From assembly GCA_946902985.2 (NCBI GenBank), contig OX336388.2, positions 135,047,846 to 135,111,845 of the forward strand: 64,000 nucleotides of DNA, given 5' to 3'. The notes below the pieces were generated by a model, which searched no databases, had not been told where the DNA came from, and saw only the letters and a program-made list of their open reading frames with translations. The translations under genes were made by a program, and so were the position numbers. Each line of letters starts with the position of its first letter. Within the stretch, counting starts at the first letter, position 1. Of this stretch, positions 43,337 through 55,100 are shown one piece after another. The stretch comes from Meconema thalassinum. Taxonomy: Eukaryota > Arthropoda > Insecta > Orthoptera > Tettigoniidae.

Positions 43337-45398
43337 AAGGGCCCGGATTTATATGCACTAAAAAACCTGAAAATATGCATGCAAATATTCACTAAAAGGT
43401 TAGAATATATGCACGGAAAATAATGAAATATGCACTTAAAACATGCAATTTTATTCACTTACCTATTTACAGGTATCATTTGTTGCAAAAAGAAGCATCA
43501 CAATAGGTAACTAGTAGTCTTTCAATGATTTCTGGAGACAAACTATGTCTATTGTCCGTCAAAATGAGTTTATAGGCTGAGAATGATCATTCTACATCAA
43601 CTGACGTGATTGGTCAGTACTTATACACGGGCACCAAAGTTTCGGAGCATACATCTGGCAAGGATACCCTAGTTCCACTCAAGTATTGACTAATTAACTT
43701 AATCTTCTTCAGTCCTGGGTTCGAATTCAACACCTTTTCTAACTTGCATTTAATCTTCTCTCCAATTTCGCCTGGAGCGGAATTCAATGAAGATGCAGCT
43801 TTCTCAACGAGATCAAGTGATTCATGGAGGGGAGTACCAGAAGATTCTAAGCTCTCAATGGCTTTTGGAAATTTAGAAAAATGTGCATGAATGAAATTCA
43901 CATCTTGATAAACAGTAGCGGTTTCAAACACAACTTTTGCATCACGGACACACGCAATATGCTCATCTTCAAGTTTTGTAACCACTTCTTTCACTTCATT
44001 AAAATTCTCCTGATAAAATGATACTGCAGATAACCATGTCCCCCACCTAGTCAGGACAGGTTCAGGTGGCAAAGGAACTTCAGGTAGACAATCTTCGTAG
44101 AACTGGACACGAGCTGGTGCTTTCAGAAACAGCTTCTTCCCACATCCAATTAAACTGTTAACAGCTGGAAACTGTGTGCGTATTTCTTCTGCAATGCGGT
44201 GTAATCCGTGCGCTAAACAGGTTACGTGTATGAGTTTCGGATAAAATACTTGGAGGGCCTTTGCTACTTTCAACATATACGAAGCTGCATCTGTGAGCAG
44301 TACAAGCACTTTACAACAATTATCCTGAATTTCAGATGGCCACAATAGTCGCAGAGAATCATTTACAAATCTTGCTATTGTGCTATGGTTGGTTTTCTCT
44401 AGTACTTTACAAACAAGAAGATGCGGCTTACCGGGTTCGTCTGGATGTATTTACCAACCACGAAATTTGCTATGTAACGACCACATGAATCCGTTGTCTC
44501 ATCCACCGATATCCAGACATAGTTTCTTCCGATATCAGAACGGATCAATTCCAGGGTAGATTCATATAGCGGAGGTAGGTAATTTTTCCTAAGAGATGAT
44601 TCATCTGGTATTTTTTGATTTACACAATATTTCTCAAGAAATGATCGCAGAACTGGATTGTTTAATTTATTCCATGGAATGTTACTGCATACGAAAGCCC
44701 TACAAAGATCAATTGAAAATGTATTAAGAATACCGGACTTAGGGTTTACCTGCGTAAGAAGTAGTTGTTGTGGTGCGCCGTTCTTCTCCTCCTTTGCTTT
44801 AATATGTGCAGCTGTTTTTGAATGCTGTTCAAGCTGAAATTTCTTTTCACATTTTACTTCCTTTGAGCAAACTTGACAGTACACGATGGCACCATCTGTT
44901 GAATAGTCCCTATTACCCGACAACCACTGATTTAGTAATATCTTCTCCTGCTCTTTTCCTTAGGCATTTTTAGAAACTAACACTTGAGATGCAGAGCATT
45001 AAACTGGAACGTAACTAGTGAACTGAAGATACTTCTGTCCCGTCCAATTGCCCAACCCCCTGAGATTATTATCTACTGTGGTACAGAAAGGAATTCCGGG
45101 AAGTCCAGCCAGCCTGCCTACCCATACCTAAGCTATATGTTGCCATTGTCAGTTGTGAAAGTAAAGTGCCGTTACACAGAGAGTCGAAAACACCAATTAG
45201 TGAGGGATGCACATAATATAGGCAACTAGCTAGGGATGCACAAAACAGATTTATTTTAGTAGTTCTTGTAATTGTCCTTAAATTCAGACATATATACCGG
45301 AATATGCTGTTACGTCTAGAATATGCACTAAACCCCAAAATATGTCAAAATATGCATATGCATATGCGCATATGCATTTTTTTTAAATCCGGGCCCTA
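43337..45398 (-). mobile_element. hAT element, nearly complete
   Basis: Ends AAGGGCCCGGATTT and AAATCCGGGCCCTA are inverted, and GTAATTTT at 43329-43336 and 45399-45406 is a perfect 8 bp duplication. Both ends carry repeated ATATGCA motifs, likely transposase-binding sites. It encodes one decayed transposase. Confidence 0.9.
43480..44923 (-). pseudogene. hAT transposase (CGG-binding-protein-like type)
   Basis: Transposase that would cut and join the element's ends. From ATG at 44923: a BED-like zinc finger (CQVC ... H-x5-H, residues ~16-42), then a DUF659-like part with [21 protein letters not shown] one-base shift near 44445 leads to [20 protein letters not shown] and, from 44345, [35 protein letters not shown] and [18 protein letters not shown] near 43614 precedes PITSVDVE and, after a second TGA, SFSAYKLILTDNRHSLSPE, the C-terminal dimerisation segment. 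Both stops are TGA where Arg or Ala is usual. Otherwise full-length for this hAT type. Confidence 0.85.
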
Positions 45399-45659
45399 GT
45401 AATTTTAATTTAGCCCATCATGCCGAGACGGAAAATGGATATAGGTTGTAGTTCATTGAAATCGAAAAAAATCCGCCTTTTAAGCTTACGCTGAGTAAAC
45501 CGTTAAAGATATCGGGTGAAGCCGGGGTGGGTTGCTATTAATACGGTAATAATAACTAGCATTAACCGTCGCGGCTTCGCCCGCGAATATTCTAGTTGTA
45601 AAGAGTACACTTAGCAAAATCTCAATCATGAATGCTATGACTGATTTATCCTTGGTATG

Positions 45660-45725
45660 AATAATCAGACTAGGGGCAGATGACCTCGTAGTTCCGCCCC
45701 TTAAAACAACAATAACTAACTAATA
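45660..45725 (+). mobile_element. LINE B 3' hairpin and tail
   Basis: GGGGCAGATGACCTCGTAGT, then CCGCCCCTTAAAACAACAAT and an AACTAACTAA tail: only the last ~60 bp of LINE B. Confidence 0.75.
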
Positions 45726-46385
45726 ATCAGACTTTATCAATTCAGCTACTGGTGCAGTGGTTAGGGGTTTGTCATTCTTTCACAGGTATATCAGAGCGAA
45801 GTTAGTTTTCTGGGAATATCACAGACACTGATAATTCAAGGGCCTTTAAATGTGGTTTTCGGAGACCCTTTATAGTCAGGTGAAAAATACTTTCGTACCA
45901 CACTCACACGTGAAAATTGCGTGAAAAAAAATCTAGAGTGCCCCTTGACCCCGTTAAGCGCATTATACTGTTTGTATTGATGAATTTAACAGCTTAATTT
46001 GGTTCAGTGGTAACCTTATAACCGTCTGGAAACTTTCACAGTAATGTAATAATTGGAATTGCATTGCGTCTTACAAAAATAGATGGACCTGTGAGATTAT
46101 GTTACCATGGTTACCGTGTTGCATTCTTTCATTGTAAATATACATGTTTTAAGGCATTTATTTAATTGTGAGGCATTTAAAGAGTAAGTGAGTGCGTTTC
46201 GCTTACGCATTGGGTTATGCTGAACCTGTAGGTACCCCATATGTGTAGGTTGGTGTTAATGGGACCTTATTTTCGGTACAAAACTGGAATGGGACCTTAG
46301 CAGAATAATATAGGGAGGAATAATGATAACCTTGCAGATCATAGAGTTGTTCACTATTTATCCACAGTAATTACCTCAGTCTAAA
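45726..46385. other. No recognisable feature
   Basis: No coding match; no repeat shared with the window. Confidence 0.4.
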
Positions 46386-46800
46386 GCGGCTTCGGTGGCG
46401 TAGTTGTTAGCATGCCGACCTTCTATAGCCAAGATCGCAGGTTCAAACCTGGCTGAAGTCGTCGGATTTTTTAAGAGCGTTAAAATCCTTCAGTATGCCC
46501 TCCTTCAGAGGGGAAGTAAAGCCGGCGGTCCCATGCCATAGATTTATGGCATGTAAAAGATCCTTCCACTAACTAAACTTGTGTGGAGCTAAATTTCTAG
46601 GTTAGATTTCGTTGAAACGCTCTATCAAAGTTCCAACGTTCACCACTAGGTGTCAGTGACATCTGATAGCGAACGTTGGAACTACTTGAAATTGAACGGA
46701 ACTTGTAGTCTAGCTTAGTGTTTCCCAAACTTTTTTTGTGTGTGTACCACTTTAAGAGATGAGAATCTCTCGCGTACCACTTAATGATTGAGATGTGTGT

Positions 46801-47105
46801 TAGGTAGTCAGGCCGAAGGCTGGTTGGATCCTCAAAAAGTACCGCCGTTACGTTATGTGAGTAGATACCCACAAAAACCCAAGGCAGCGCTATTTTGAGG
46901 CGTTCTAGGCAAGAAGAGGAGTGAGGTAGTTTGCCATTGCTTTCCTCACTGAGTCAGAACAGTAGTCCTAACCCTATGAGTAGAACCTTTCACAGCATTC
47001 ACAGGCACTGACTGTGCCCCGAATGCCATTACTAAGCACCACCCATACCTCAGTAGCTTCCATATAATCACAGCCATGAGTGAGACTGAGACATCGGTGA
47101 AAAGC
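46801..47105. repeat. Possible SINE-like interspersed repeat inside the hAT
   Basis: The stretch with GGCAAGAAGAGGAGTGAGGT and TGCCATTGCTTTCCTCACTG looks like an interspersed repeat common in insect genomes, but there is no second copy here and no clear borders. Confidence 0.3.
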
Positions 47106-47899
47106 CACCTTTTACTCTAGCCTGTGCCAACTGACAAATGCAAATGTACTGTATTCATCAAGAGATGGCAAACAGGCCTTATTTACAATGTAGAGAACAG
47201 AAATTTGTCAAAAAAAAAGTCGAAAAAATATTAAAAATGGTCATTTTATTAGTTATAAATGACTATGTTGCACCATGAATGACAACGCCCGCTTTTACAG
47301 AGATTTATGTTTGTGCGTGTAACTTCTGAACTCTTATACAGTAGATAGATTTCTCAACTCACTTCTTGTCTGCTCTGTTGAGCGCAGACTTTGTGTTGGA
47401 AACAATGACAACTTCCTGCATTGTTTATGTTACGAGTACGGTAATATAATGATCCAATCAGTAAGTAATCCCTGAAAATTTCAGATTTTGAGTAAAGTGT
47501 ACCACAAATTTGAAGATTTAACATGGGCGGGATAGATAGGTCTTTCTTACCTTGGATTCTCACCTACTGCAAATGCATTCAGGAATGTACTTAGGCCAGC
47601 CACGCGAGATTTGATGACTGCTCTTTTCGTTATTAATACAAGTTTTTGATCGGCATCCATAATGACCTCATAGTAACTATAACCACCACTACGTAACAGA
47701 CCTAAAGATGGATTGTAAATTGTGTTTGTTAGAGTTATACTGTTGGAGTTAAAAGTTCAAATAATAAAAAGTGTGCCCAGTTGTTTATTTATTACAATAA
47801 GTATGCAATTCAAATATTCAGAAATGACACTGTGTACATAATATTAATAAAAGATCTCTTAATAATTAAACATAAAAACCAAAGTTCAACTAACAACTT

Positions 47900-48252
47900 C
47901 AATGTGAAGGGTGATGTTGAATATTAGAAGCCAACTTAGGAATGTCTGGTTTAAGATTGCTGAGTCTCAAACGAAGGTCGTTTTCCACTGTAAGGGGCCT
48001 ATTCTGGTATTTATTCTTGAGATGAACTAGTGAAGAAAATGCAGTCTCACACAAGTACGAAGTAGTGAAAGGCAGTAAAAATCTTCAATGCTTTGTCAGC
48101 TATGTCTGCATAGTCTGCACGCCTCTCAACCCAAAAGTTCACATGAGCCATTTTTGAAAAAGTTGGCTCTCGTTCTGAATCACAATCCAATTCATAAAAC
48201 TGCTCCTTATCTTTGCCCTTAAAGTGCAGCGTATCAATGTTTTTATATTTTT
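47900..48252 (-). pseudogene. hAT transposase C-terminal remnant
   Basis: The minus strand reads IDTLHFKGKDKEQFYELDCD, then SKMAHVNFWVERRADYADIA and KALKIFTAFHY; after a one-base shift near 48058 it continues YLCETAFSSLVHLKNKYQN, PLTVENDLRLRLSNLKP and a stop near 47900. This is the hAT dimerisation domain (W... A...L.. F.... CE.AFS.L...K...R). The rest of the protein is missing because of the internal deletion. The LINE inserted just upstream of this segment at 48253. Confidence 0.85.
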
Positions 48253-48265
48253 ATATGCCTTATAT

Positions 48266-51200
48266 ACTGTTGCTCACGTCCGCAGGTATTACCTATAAAT
48301 TGCCCTGCACGTGTCCCCTGGGTGGTGCTAAGCGAGCAACAACGTACTGACTGCCAGACTATCTCTTGTAGATCTCCTGGCAATGCAAGACATGCATAGT
48401 TCTTATAGCTTGAAAGGCTCTTTTCAGAGCCCCATGACAAGAACAATTGGGAACAACATCAAAATCCTGCAACATATGCACGAAACAACTTGGATAATGT
48501 TAGTCTCATTTCCGCTTCTACAGATGACAACATTCACCTTGTAGTTGTTAAAGTTCAAGATTTAACAGTAATCAACATCTACAAACCACCTACAATCTCC
48601 TGGCAACCTACAGTGATTCCTGTCACTGCAGACCATCCTGCCATTTACGCAGGGGACTTCAACAGCCATCATGAAAACTGGAATTATGCCCAAAACGATC
48701 CTTGTGGCATAGATCTCGTTAGCTGGGCTGAAGAACACCATTTACACCTAATATTTGATGCCAAGGATAAAGGAACATTTAAATCAGCCGCTTGGAAGCA
48801 TGACTACAACCCAGACCTGTGCTTTGTGACCCAAAACAGTAATTATCAACCTCTGCCCACTAGGAGAATAATAATGGACAACTTTCCACGTAGTCAACAC
48901 AGACCAATACTGTTAGATATAGGAATGTCTGTGCCTTTGATATCTACACTGCCAAGACCCCGATGGAATTTTAGCAAGGCGGATTGGGTTAAATTTACAA
49001 AAGAAGTAGATCAATGTATCAGATGGATTCCAGCAAAAAGTAGCTCCTACCATAGATTTGTTGGACTGATTACCTCAATAGCCAAGAAACATATTCCACG
49101 GGGGTTTAGGAAAGAATATGTCCCAGGATGGAACGAGCAGAGCGAATATCTTTTTAATGAGTATAATGAATCAGGTGACCAAGAAGTTGCTGAGGAACTT
49201 CTGCATAGCTTGGATGCTTCACGGAAGCAGAAATGGGTGGATACTGTTGAAGGGCTGAACTTCCAACACTCAAGCAGGAAAGCTTGGAATCTCCTGAGGA
49301 AACTTGGAGGGAGCTCATCTGGAGGACGAGACAAGCCTGACATTACACCTGATACAATTGCTAGTCACATTATTTCAACCTCACGAGCGACTCGAGACAA
49401 GCTCCATACTAAGATGGTGAAGAAGGAACTCAGACACCTTAAAACATCATCTCCACAGACATCATCCTTTGCAGCTGCCTTCAACCGTGAAGAAATTGAC
49501 GTAGCAATAAAAGACTTGAAAAGCGGAAAGGCTCCTGGCTTTGATGGCATCCATCCTGAGTTCCTAATTAACCTAGGCCACAATGCTAGGAACTGGCTCA
49601 CTAGCTTTTTCAGTGATATCTTGAAACTGGGGGCGATACCTAAAGAATTTAAGAAAAGCAAGATTATTGCCATTTTGAAACCTGGAAACCCAAAAGATCA
49701 ACCCGGAAATTATAGACCAATAGCTTTACTGAGCTGCTGTTACAAACTCCTAGAACGACTGGTTTACAACAGAATCTGCCCTATAATCACCCAACACATT
49801 CCTATTGAACAAGCGGGCTTCAGACCAAAACGCAGCTGCTGTGACCAAATTCTTACCCTTACCTCATATATAGAGGCTGGTTTTCAACTGCAACTGAAAA
49901 CTTCTGTTGCATTTTTAGACCTCTCAGCTGCTTACGATACAGTTTGGAAAGAAGGGTTAATATACAAACTACACCGAGTGATTTCTTGTAAAACAACTGT
50001 CAAGCTCATCACGAACATGCTCAGTGACAGGATCTTCCAAGTGATCATGGGAACACAAATAAGCAAGCAAAGGAAACTGAACAACGGTCTTCCACAAGGA
50101 TCGGTACTAGCTCCACTCCTCTTTAACCTATACATATCAGATCTACCGGAAACTCAGTCAAAGAAGTTCTGCTATGCTGACGATATAGCTCTTGCCACAA
50201 GGCACAGCAACATCAATGAAACTGAAAAAACGCTTGGAGAGGACATGGCTATCCTTGAAAGGTATTTCATCAAGTGGAGACTTAAGCCAAGCTTAACTAA
50301 AACTGAGGTATCCTGTTTTCATCTCAACAACAAAATGGCAAACAATGTAATTCAAGTACCCTTTGGAGGAACTATCCTCAGGAACAACAAATTTCCTAAG
50401 TATTTGGGCATTACCCTGGATCGCACCCTTTCTTTCAGAAAACACCTTGAGAATACAGCAGCTAAAATAAAAAGTCGCAACAACATCCTCGACAAACTTT
50501 GTGGCACATCGTGGGGAGCCTCTGCAGAAACCCTAAGGAGTTCTGCTGTAAGTCTTGTCTTCTCTGTGGCTGAATATTGTGCTCCAGTATGGATAAATAG
50601 TCCTCATGTGAAACTGATTGGTACCCAGCTCAACAATACCATGCGGAAGATCAGCGGAGTCATCAGACCCACTCCCTCTTATTGGCTTCCTGTCCTCAGC
50701 CACATTATGCCACCTCACCTGCGGAGAAAAGTCGCTCTTCTCAGAGAATATGACAAGATCATGGATAATTTGGACCTTCCCATTCACGATGACATCCCAG
50801 ATCTTCAGAGAGGCAGGCTGAAGTCCAGACATCCGCCAATTATTTTTGCACAGGAACTAACTGAGAACCAGTTTAATCCATTCAACGAATGGAAAGGAGA
50901 GTGGACTCTCAATACTGACCACCTGCTTTGGCCTCTACTTTCCAAAAACAGTCCAGTTCCAGGATTTCACCTCCCAAGGAGGGCATTGACTGCTCTAAAT
51001 AGGATCCGCACAAATACCGGAATCTGCGCAGAATCCTTGTTCAGATGGGGCAAAGTTCCGTCCCCCCAGCGTGACTGCGGTGCTCCTTCCCAGTCTATAC
51101 AACACATTGCATTCGAGTGCAGACTGCGGGCCTATGAAGGTGATCCACTGGACTTTATTCAGGCCACACCTTCTGTGATACTGTGGCTGGATAGTTTGGA

Positions 51201-51318
51201 CTTAAAAATATAGATATGTTGCTGTTTCTTGTCATGTGTATTTATGTATATATTGTATATAGTACTTTCTGTCATCTTTCAATCTCGTTTCTGCATGCAA
51301 AAGTCATACGATAAATAA
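48266..51318 (+). mobile_element. Jockey-like LINE, 5'-truncated, recent
   Basis: ATATGCCTTATAT at 48253-48265 and 51319-51331 is a perfect 13 bp target duplication. The 3' UTR is short (about 105 bp) and ends in GATAAATAAAT. ORF1 and the first part of the endonuclease are missing. The first ~140 bp (48266-48408) do not read through and may be rearranged. Confidence 0.85.
48409..51213 (+). CDS. Jockey-type endonuclease/reverse transcriptase (N-terminally truncated)
   Basis: Enzyme that nicks target DNA and copies the LINE RNA onto it. The frame is open from 48409 (after TAG 48406) to TAG at 51211-51213, about 934 codons. Residue numbers here count from the TTG codon at 48490. The APE endonuclease lacks its start but keeps IYAGDFNSHHENW (D56, N58) and SQHRPILLDI. 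The polymerase has KAPGFDGIHPEFL, NYRPIALLSCCYKLLER, AFLDLSAAYDTVW (catalytic D477), GLPQGSVLAPLLFNLY and FCYADDIALA (YADD 562-565). The C-terminal part has YWLPVLSHIMPPHLRRK and ends without RNase H, as in the Jockey clade. No stop or shift in 2.8 kb marks a young copy. It cannot initiate normally, having lost its 5' end and ORF1. Confidence 0.9.
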   Translation, partial: LERLFSEPHDKNNWEQHQNPATYARNNLDNVSLISASTDDNIHLVVVKVQDLTVINIYKPPTISWQPTVIPVTADHPAIYAGDFNSHHENWNYAQNDPCGIDLVSWAEEHHLHLIFDAKDKGTFKSAAWKHDYNPDLCFVTQNSNYQPLPTRRIIMDNFPRSQHRPILLDIGMSVPLISTLPRPRWNFSKADWVKFTKEVDQCIRWIPAKSSSYHRFVGLITSIAKKHIPRGFRKEYVPGWNEQSEYLFNEYNESGDQEVAEELLHSLDASRKQKWVDTVEGLNFQHSSRKAWNLLRKLGGSSSGGRDKPDITPDTIASHIISTSRATRDKLHTKMVKKELRHLKTSSPQTSSFAAAFNREEIDVAIKDLKSGKAPGFDGIHPEFLINLGHNARNWLTSFFSDILKLGAIPKEFKKSKIIAILKPGNPKDQPGNYRPIALLSCCYKLLERLVYNRICPIITQHIPIEQAGFRPKRSCCDQILTLTSYIEAGFQLQLKTSVAFLDLSAAYDTVWKEGLIYKLHRVISCKTTVKLITNMLSDRIFQVIMGTQISKQRKLNNGLPQGSVLAPLLFNLYISDLPETQSKKFCYADDIALATRHSNINETEKTLGEDMAILERYFIKWRLKPSLTKTEVSCFHLNNKMANNVIQVPFGGTILRNNKFPKYLGITLDRTLSFRKHLENTAAKIKSRNNILDKLCGTSWGASAETLRSSAVSLVFSVAEYCAPVWINSPHVKLIGTQLNNTMRKISGVIRPTPSYWLPVLSHIMPPHLRRKVALLREYDKIMDNLDLPIHDDIPDLQRGRLKSRHPPIIFAQELTENQFNPFNEWKGEWTLNTDHLLWPLLSKNSPVPGFHLPRRALTALNRIRTNTGICAESLFRWGKVPSPQRDCGAPSQSIQHIAFECRLRAYEGDPLDFIQATPSVILWLDSLDLKI

Positions 51319-51520
51319 ATATGCCTTATATTTTTCGTAACATCACCGAGTACCACTCCAGCAGTACGAGCGTACTACCAGTGGTACGCGTACCACAGTT
51401 TGGGGAACGCTGTTCTAGCTGACCCCTTGGGTGTCCGCTTGAAGCAGCTACAGTCTCTGGCGAGCCAAACATGTCCTCGGATACTCCCAGCACTAAAAGC
51501 CATACCCTAACTAACTAACT

Positions 51521-51851
51521 GAAAAATGAAAATCCACAGCCTGCTTCCAGTCTCCGACCGGGTCAGGAATGGAATGAATGAAGCCCCCAACTAGCGGCGA
51601 GGATATGAACTGTGCCGGCTGCCGAGGCCTGACGCACTCCTCTGGGGCAATGATTAAATGAATGACAGATGAAATGAAATGATAGTGGAGGGTGTTGCTG
51701 GAATGAAATTTTGACAGGGAAAACCGGAGTACCCGGAGAAAAACCTGTCTGCCTCCGTTTTGTCCAGCACAGATCTCACATGGAGTGCCCGGGATTTGAA
51801 CCACGGACCCAGCGGTGAGAGGCCGGCGTGCTGCCGCCTAAGCCACGGAGG
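51521..51851 (-). mobile_element. SINE D copy 3
   Basis: Full-length match to copies 1 and 2. CCTAACTAACTAACT at 51506-51520 and 51852-51866 is the target duplication. Confidence 0.85.
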
Positions 51852-51910
51852 CCTAACTAACTAACTAACTAACTAAATAAATAAATAAATAAATAATGAA
51901 TAAATAAATT
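51852..51910. repeat. (CTAA)n and (AAAT)n simple repeat
   Basis: A CTAA run followed by AAAT repeats between SINE D and SINE I. Confidence 0.85.
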
Positions 51911-52140
51911 GTCACCTCCGTAGCGTAGCGGTCAGCATGGTTAGCTGCCACCCCGGAGGTCCTGGGTTCGATTATCAGCTCTGCCACGAAATTTGAAAAG
52001 TGGTATGAGGGCCTCGGGTGGCCCAAATGAGTAGAGGGGGTTCGATTCCCACCTTAGCCATCCTCGAAGTGGTTTTCCGTGGTTTCCCACTTCGTCTTCG
52101 GGCAAATGCCGGGATGGTACTGTACCCGAAATACCTACCA
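51911..52140 (+). mobile_element. SINE I copy, 3'-truncated
   Basis: Head CACCTCCGTAGCGTAGCGGT (A-box) and GTCCTGGGTTCGATTATCAG (B-box), then a second B-box-like GGGGTTCGATTCCCACC and the body AAGTGGTTTTCCGTGGTTTC. The inverted copy is at 59763-60246. Confidence 0.8.
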
Positions 52141-55100
52141 TCAGCATGTTGGAATCCCACGAAGACAGCTGGATCGTAGAGCCTGGAAACCCCGGCTATA
52201 AAATTTGCCAGATTCTACCCAACATGAGACGAGGAAATGGGGTACAGGAATTCCTAACTGAGACTACGTTAAGAAAAACCAAGGTGAACGGCATAAAAAA
52301 ACTCAAAAGCACAAGAATAACAATGAACGCAATCTCAGGTGTGTGGGAAAACCACTGAAATACCCACCGCTGGCCTTCTTAACGTGTTCTCTTATCGTTT
52401 CTATAAAGTACCACACTTCGAAGATTTTAAACTGATCAAAGAACAATTTATTCAGGAAATGAAAATATAGTGTAAGTCACTATAATATACTTCAAAGCAA
52501 AGTGCCCAACTTCATCCGAAGTTTCATGAACATGGGAAAAAAAATATATACTAGCCCCACATTCATCAATGTCATTGACAGTATTTTACCCAAGAATGGT
52601 GAACACCAATCATATGTATATTCCAACATAGATGCTGACAGCAATTGCAACATTTAAAAATAAAGCCTGGAAATTTTCATATTTACAAGACATATATCAA
52701 TTTATACCCTGCAAAAAAAATAATTATTTAAAGCTATATTACAAATGTACAGTCATTTTTGTAACACCTTCTTAGCGTGTTTCTTTTATAGGATTCAGAA
52801 GTGACATCTTCCACATAATTTATTATATTTATGTTTGCTGGTTTTTTTTCCTTTTTTGATTTTATTCATCTCTTCTGACCGAACAATAAAGCTAAGTCAA
52901 AAATTTAATTTCTTTCATTTAATTTTAACACCCTTCAAATGAACTGTCCTCGCCAGACCGTAATTAGTGATTCTTAAAACGCCTGTTAAGCATTGCATTG
53001 ATACAAATAATCGAAAATTTTACCAGATAGGTTTATTTCAACATGCCTGAAATGCATGAATTTCACAACAAATTATTTACTTGAACTGATAGTGAAGTAA
53101 ATTGCCCTAATTTCACAATCTATCTAAGTGGATTACTTTCTATATTACAACTTGGAATATGCCATTGAATACCCTTTTAATAATCAAGGACATTAGCCTT
53201 AACATGGCTTTGCCATTTAATATCATGCTATATTAAGCATTCATCTTATTCATATTATCAGGCATTACTACTATCTCTTTAGCGCTTCAACTAGTTATCT
53301 TTCTTAGTGAACAAAAATTCAGCTTAATTGACAAGTCACATTCACAGTGAAATATTGTTGCTAAATTTATACAAGTTTCTTTACAGTTCAATTAATCACT
53401 GTTAAATTATTATTTCATTTGCTCTTATGTTATTATTATTCACGATCAATATGCATAGCTTTTAGTAAGTGTTAAATAACAATTGCATTTTTGTCGATAT
53501 ATCTACTTCCACATAGATCTAGTCTGGGATTCGCGTTAATAACGTAGGGTGAATGTATTCAAATGTCTTCAAATTGTGTTTAAAACATCTGTCTAGTCCA
53601 TTAATAATGGATCTTGATCGAATCTAATAAAGCAAACGTGATGTAAGATCTCAAAAAAAAAATATGTTAGAAAGAACCTGGATCAAGTCAAAATTGCAAA
53701 TCAAAACAGATCCGCTTTCTTCACTGAACTCGCTTCCTACAGCTTACTGCAATATTCGAAAATCAACCTGAATACTGAAATTTCACTTTTGAGTGTATAA
53801 CAGTCCTCTAAAAAGGCTTACGGAAGTAGAAACTCCAAATTGAGTCTACTCAAGCTCGAGTAATGTCATATGAAGGCATAAAACTAGTGTTCATTTTCAA
53901 TATAAATCAACCACGAAAACTGATTAATTCTGAGTGGCCTAAAGTTCCTCTTCTCTACATTAAATAAATCCCCATAAAATGAACTTGAATTTACAGTAAT
54001 CAATAGAAAATTACACTATAATGCAATTAATTACAATGGGCGCATCCTTTTAGTAGAATCAAAACCCTGTCCAGAATAGAATCAGTCTTGACACTGGGAT
54101 CAAGCCTAAACTCCATTCTTAGACATTCTACGAAAATGCCCAAAAAGAAAATAAATGTGGCAGGGAGACAACGTTAGAATGAACATGCTTAGCTACGATT
54201 GAAGATGGTTAATTCAGTACCTTAGATGATTCTTGTAGATCTCGACACGACACAGTCATGTCCATTATGACTGTACCCTCTATGCAAGCAATGGAAGTCT
54301 TCACTGTCCAGGAAAGCGAGAAACGAACCCTGGATCTCCAGACATCGCCCATCCAGACTGAATGTTCCACTCTAATACCAACGACAGTTTCTTTCATCTT
54401 CGGATAACGTCCCATCAATCGCAGCACGCAATGATGTCTATATCGGCCCGAACACCAAAGTTCATCGGCCCCGCGTAATCGGATCATTTTGATACACACT
54501 GTACTGCCAAACAACAGCTGTGTTCGCAGTCACCAGCACGGGCCGCGCGACGTATAGCATCGGAATGCACGTAACTTCGCTCGCATAGTGACACTCATGT
54601 TTAACACATCTAGCCGCACATGTTTAAGTCACTGAAGTTCATAACAGCCTTTCCTTTCGACAAGAACTTGCTCAACATAGTTGCAAGATCACAGACATAT
54701 GAGTTAGGCCAATTATGAATATAAAAAGTATATACAATATCCAAGCACTTGTATTGAGAAATACTTATCAAATGAGGGTGCTAATTGTTCTGACAACACA
54801 CACGAAGTAAGTGTATCGTTACAGCCAGTTCCAACGCGAAGAATGTCTACTGAACGAACATTATGACTGTGTTCTTGTTAAAGCAAGTATCCACCTTTCA
54901 TGCGAACACTATATGGCTCGCCTATAAAGAACAGCTATCTATCAAGACAAGCTGCGTTTTCATTTCGATTGCCATTTCCTAACCAGAACTAAAATTGGAG
55001 TCCTTTCCGTCACTAAGGCAACTCTCCTCGATACAATGATAGTACACTACTCAAGACAAACTTTCACTCACGGTGCACGTGACGTTTCGCCGCCGGTCAC

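Larger units (their letters stand above)
42480..45600 (+). repeat. Repeat J copy 2, split by an LTR and a hAT
   Basis: J sequence occupies 42480-42708, 42973-43336 and 45399-45600. It starts ATAAAGCAAAGTCCCCGATT and ends near GTCGCGGCTTCGCCCGCGAA, a GC-rich hairpin. It has no coding content; its class is unclear. Confidence 0.7.
46716..51412 (-). mobile_element. hAT element containing a Jockey LINE
   Basis: Ends TAGTGTTTCCCAAACT and AGTTTGGGGAACGCTG are inverted hAT-type termini. GTCTAGCT (46708-46715) and TTCTAGCT (51413-51420) are an 8 bp duplication with one mismatch. GTACCAC and GTGGTACGCG motifs repeat inside both ends. Without the LINE it is about 1.6 kb and internally deleted. Confidence 0.85.
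46386..51510 (+). mobile_element. SINE A' interrupted by a hAT element
   Basis: The tRNA-like head (GGTGGCGTAGTTGTTAGC, GGTTCAAACCTGGCTG) and body are at 46386-46715; the 3' part (GTGTCCGCTTGAAGCAGC to CACTAAAAGCCATACC) is at 51421-51510. Its end differs from the main SINE A type and matches the inverted copy at 35395-35650. Confidence 0.8.

Noticed and set aside
54209..54514. 101-codon minus-strand frame as a gene
   Set aside because: No domain, no splice context and a SINE-like B-box inside it.
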